From: Apostichopus japonicus
Lineage: Eukaryota; Echinodermata; Holothuroidea; Aspidochirotida; Stichopodidae
Length of the DNA stretch: 64,000 nt
Reading direction: 5' to 3'
Assembly (NCBI RefSeq): GCF_037975245.1
Contig: NC_092576.1
Coordinates: 14,483,111 to 14,547,110 of the forward strand
In this document: piece by piece, positions 60,721-64,000 of the stretch
Position numbering within the stretch: the stretch's first letter is position 1
Layout of the letters: each line of letters opens with the position of its first letter
The notes under the pieces: model-generated
What the model was told of the DNA's origin: nothing
Databases searched by the model: none
Seen by the model: only the letters and a program-made list of their open reading frames with translations
Translations under genes and position numbers: made by a program

Positions 60721-61193
60721 AGCAGTTATGACTTTTTATTTCATCAATGGCCTGCAACCCCCCCACTTCTGACAAGAAACCTCCGCCACTGCTCCATGGT
60801 TAGGGCCTTTTAATTTCAAGAAAAATTATTTTTCTTCTAAATTCACTTTAAATTGGGGGAAAGAATTTCATAACTGGACGAGGCTACACCATCCATGCAA
60901 CAAACTGCATGTATCGGTATCTAGTATAGGGGAGGGCAAATATTAAATTTTGAGGTGGCTCGCAGGGTTACCAAAATTGAGTTAATTTCCATCTAGAAAC
61001 TAAAAATGCGAGTTCCATGATAAATAAAAAATTTAGGAGGGAAAAATTCCATGTGTTCTCAGGAAAAACTTGTCGCATAGGGTTTTTGCATGAGGCCGGG
61101 GTCTTAAGGCAGTGTGTCCAGATGTGGAATTTCTTTTCAGAAAAACGGTAGTGTCCAGTTTGGGGATATGGAATTAACACAATCATCTACAGG

Positions 61194-62406
61194 GTGACAG
61201 GACAAAATCCCCCCGGACAAAATCCCCCCGGACAAACCCCCCAGCACAAAATCCCCCGAGCCAAAATCCCCCTGGACAAAATCCCCCCAGGACAAAATCC
61301 CCCCAGGACAAAATCCCCCCATGCTATAAAAAATCCCATCAATTCTTATCCAAAAATGCGTCATCCCGGTCCCCGGTTCCCCCTGTGTCCCCGGTCCCCC
61401 TGGTCTTCCCGGCATCCCCGGTCCCCGGTACCGTCATCCGGTACCGTCATCTGGTACCGTCATCCTGTACCTCCACCAGTTCCCCCACCGGTACCCCCAC
61501 TGGTACTCTCAGTGGTTCCCGGACCGGTACCCCGACCAGAACCCCGACCATACCCCAACCGGTACCCTAATAGTTAGCCTGACAGTTACCCCCACCGGTA
61601 CCCCCACTGGTACTCTCAATGGCTCCCTGACCAGTACCCGGCCCGTACCCCGACCATTCCCCAACCGGTACCCTAATAGTTAGCCTGACAGTTACCCTGA
61701 CAGTTACCCCCACCGGTACCCCCACCGGTACCCCCACTGGTACTCTCAGTGGTACCCCCACTGGTACTCTCAGTGGTTCCCGGACCAGAACCCCGACCAG
61801 AACCCCGACCATTCCCCAACCGGTACCCTAATAATTAGCCTGACAGTTACCCTGACAGTTACACCCACCGGTACCCCCAAGTACCCCCACTGGTACTCTC
61901 AGTGGTACCCCACTGGTATTCTCAATGGCTCCCTGACCAGTACCCAGGCCCGTACCCCGGCCTGTACCCCGGCCGGTAGCTCAACCCGTACCTTGACCGG
62001 TACCCCGACCGGTATCCCAACTGGTATCCTGAAAGGCACCCTGACACGTACCCTGACACGTACCCTGACACATACCCTTACTAGTACTGGTACAATGACC
62101 AGTACTTTAACAAGTACCTTGACCGGTCACATGAACAGTACCTTGACCGGTACCCTCACAGGTACCCTAACAGGAGCCCTCACAGTTATGCTCGCCAGTA
62201 CCCTCACTGGTACCCTGACCAGTCCCCTGACTGGTACCCTAACCAGTGCAATGACCCATGCCTTGACTGTCACACCTGGGCCATCCCTGGTTGTTGCAGG
62301 CAGGTTTTGTATGGGTCAGGGGGATATTGTCTGGGGGGCGGGATCTTGTCCGGGGGAATTTTGTCATGGGGGGATTTTGGCTTGAGGGGTATTTTGTCCC
62401 AGAACC
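61194..62406. mobile_element. TIR element built of tandem repeats, 9-10 bp duplication
   Basis: Flanked by CATCTACAGG at 61184-61193 and 62407-62416. The left end is GTGACAGGACAAAATCCCCC and the right end, inverted, starts GGTTCTGGGACAAAATACCC. Both ends continue with repeats of a GGACAAAATCCCCCC 15-mer (left 61198-61320, right about 62300-62395, inverted). A duplication of 9-10 bp suggests a Mutator-like element, without a transposase. The middle is the 12-bp minisatellite. Confidence 0.68.
61370..62275. repeat. Degenerate 12-bp minisatellite rich in GGTACC
   Basis: About 75 units of ACCGGTACCCTG/CACCGGTACCCC type, strongly C-rich on the plus strand and drifting from CCCCAC-type to CCTGAC-type from left to right. 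Because 12 is a multiple of 3, a Thr-Gly-Thr-Leu frame of 130 codons is open (61993-62385) by arithmetic alone. Confidence 0.9.
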
Positions 62407-62782
62407 CATCTACAGGTCATTATTTTTGTACATGTATTCCGTTTTTTTTTTTTTTAAAGTAAATGCCGACAGACAACTATTTATAGTTCATATGCACAGT
62501 TATATCTTTGCTGCAACAGCAATTTATTTAGCAGTTCTCCACAATTTCAGTTAAAATCTTCATATTCGTCAGCTTTTTACAGGTTGGTTCCCACAGTGAC
62601 ATACATGTAAGTAATGCCCTAGTACATACATATAGTAATATATGGACGTGTCGTTGTCATATGCGCGGTGATGTTTTGAATATCCCAACATGGCCGCTGA
62701 ACAACTTCCGGTGACTTCACGGCTCGCTATGCAATCACCGTACGCGCAGCCTATCCAGTTAGTGTAGATCAGTGGCTAAAAC

Positions 62783-63680
62783 CCTTCACTAATGGACCAG
62801 CCATAATGATAAACGCGAAGACTGTGACCTTTTTCATAGTTGTCATCTTGACCCACACGGTATTTATTTTGCGTGTGTGTGTTCATCTCTGAAATCACGT
62901 CTGTGTAAGTTTTAACTTCATAACTAGACAACGTTGACTATCGCCATAGCGTTAAAACCACTGGCTAGTTATCCATAGTCCAGATGAAGTTATCAGTTAT
63001 CAGTGATATACGTATATCTCAACTGATTTCATCTTAAAGAGAAATAATTAAACTAAGTAAAGACCAATTATACTCTACACGGTAACCTTACATAATATGT
63101 TCGTCTTCGGCAGTTGTATTATATTACAACATACGGTGCCGCATGAACGTTACCAGAGTGCAACCATTTATTTTCGTATATCGGGGAGAGGGTGGGCTGA
63201 AATATTATGCCTTCGAGGAGACGGTGTTTAAATGGAGGGCGCTCAGATAGAAATAAATGGTGCCATGTTTTGTCTTTCTGAAACAATGTTGAAGAATTTT
63301 TGACTGTTAAGGTTGTGCAGCACATTCATGTTATACATTTGCGTACTGTTCACTAGAATTTTCGTAATATTTATAACAATAATTAGCAAACGACAGGCCG
63401 GGTAAAAGTAAATTCTTGAAGATCTTATCTACGATATGTCTGGAATGTCTATGTCTATCTCACTGACAAGAGTATGAGTACGTTTGACCTCCATAGTAAA
63501 TATGAATAACATTTCTGTTAGCTTACTGAAATAGAAAATGTGACGTTTGTCTGTATGCATCGTTTCGTTACAAGTACATACATCACGAACACTAATGAAT
63601 GTCATATCACACGACGAAACTGCTCAGACTGATCGATTATCGGTAGGGACAAGCTTTCGACAGACTCATAGCGTGGTTGA
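62783..63680. other. Unique sequence, no gene recognised
   Basis: Only short frames, none with recognisable content. Confidence 0.45.
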
Positions 63681-63685
63681 CCATA

Positions 63686-63867
<182 letters not shown>

Positions 63868-64000
63868 TTGATCGATATATGACGATAATTAGCGCACTCG
63901 TCCCGTTGAATGTGCAAAGAGTGAGTTTTGAGAAAACACACTCTAAAAATGTTACATTGTGATTTTTCAGTGACTTCAGTATTTCGTTATTAAAAAATGA

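Larger units (their letters stand above)
58848..60791. mobile_element. Nested hAT-type element with perfect CTCCATGG duplication
   Basis: Ends CAGTGGCGGAGAAAC and, inverted, CAGTGGCGGAGGTTTC. Perfect 8-bp duplication CTCCATGG at 58840-58847 and 60792-60799. 1944 bp, no transposase. Contains G runs inside the left end, a purine tract shared with 6721-6855, further nested MITE ends and three copies of the hAT subterminal core. Confidence 0.88.
58440..62774. mobile_element. 4.3-kb TIR transposon with perfect 8-bp duplication, carrying nested elements
   Basis: Ends CACTGATCTACACTAACTGG and its exact complement; similarity of the inverted ends extends about 105-125 bp (both contain GCGGCCATGTTGGGATATTC and AAAACATCACCGCGC). 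Flanked by GCTAAAAC at 58432-58439 and 62775-62782. An 8-bp duplication fits hAT or P; I cannot decide. Between the ends are a hAT MITE (58848-60791) and another TIR element (61194-62406). Without them about 1.2 kb remains, with no complete transposase. A short frame at 58688 (MPIFRAGKDMEWVVC...) is interrupted by the hAT insertion; its meaning is unknown. Confidence 0.82.

Noticed and set aside
61993-62385. 130-codon Thr/Gly/Leu repeat frame
   Set aside because: Arithmetic product of a 12-bp minisatellite inside a transposon.

Overview
The window reads as animal nuclear DNA, most likely a marine invertebrate. It is AT-rich and gene-poor, with very long (TA)n microsatellites, nested non-autonomous DNA transposons, a Penelope-like retroelement, tRNA-derived repeats and one intact intronless class A GPCR gene. 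Lineage-specific tandem families of intronless rhodopsin-type receptors are known from echinoderms such as sea urchin, so an echinoderm is my best guess; this is an inference, not something the sequence proves.

The dominant structure is a head-to-tail duplication of a unit of about 26 kb. Unit A runs from about 5405 to 31553 and unit B from about 31811 to 57592. A Kolobok-like MITE, cut short on its right side, lies on the junction (31554-31803). Each unit holds a GPCR gene, a cluster of hAT-like and IS3EU-like non-autonomous transposons (about 6.7-17 kb of unit A), a 42-bp minisatellite block, a palindrome-rich ACTTAAGT/GAATTC array, a group of four X-box-like palindromes, tRNA-like repeats and a TA-rich tail. 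The unit A GPCR (5575-6558) is intact. The unit B GPCR (31974-32949) is broken by a 5-bp deletion before TM7. By eye the two units differ unevenly: about 3 percent in the GPCR, well below 1 percent over much of the transposon block, and several percent further right. Between the units the region also shows a MITE-flanked inversion, a satellite expansion, a 2.1-kb deletion, and two unrelated retroelements at the same (TA)n site (a 5'-truncated Penelope-like element in A, a probable solo LTR in B).

Left flank (1-5404): no gene recognised; a 230-bp inverted-repeat MITE, a decayed Gypsy gag fragment and a hAT MITE with a perfect 8-bp target duplication. Right flank (57593-64000): a tRNA-like repeat, then a 4.3-kb TIR transposon (58440-62774) with a perfect 8-bp TSD into which other transposons are nested, including a 12-bp GGTACC-rich minisatellite; the window ends near a (TA)n array of about 170 bp.

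The most interesting non-coding object is on the minus strand at 55704-55822: a tRNA-like block with A and B boxes that runs directly into a complete type I hammerhead ribozyme, the pair bracketed by a 10-bp inverted repeat. A second, degenerate hammerhead-like fold lies at the 3' end of the Penelope-like element (28375-28413). No rRNA, CRISPR or bacterial operon features are present. The (TA)n, (GAT)n and minisatellite reading frames are not genes. The unit duplication could also be two divergent haplotypes wrongly placed in tandem by assembly; sequence alone cannot exclude this.
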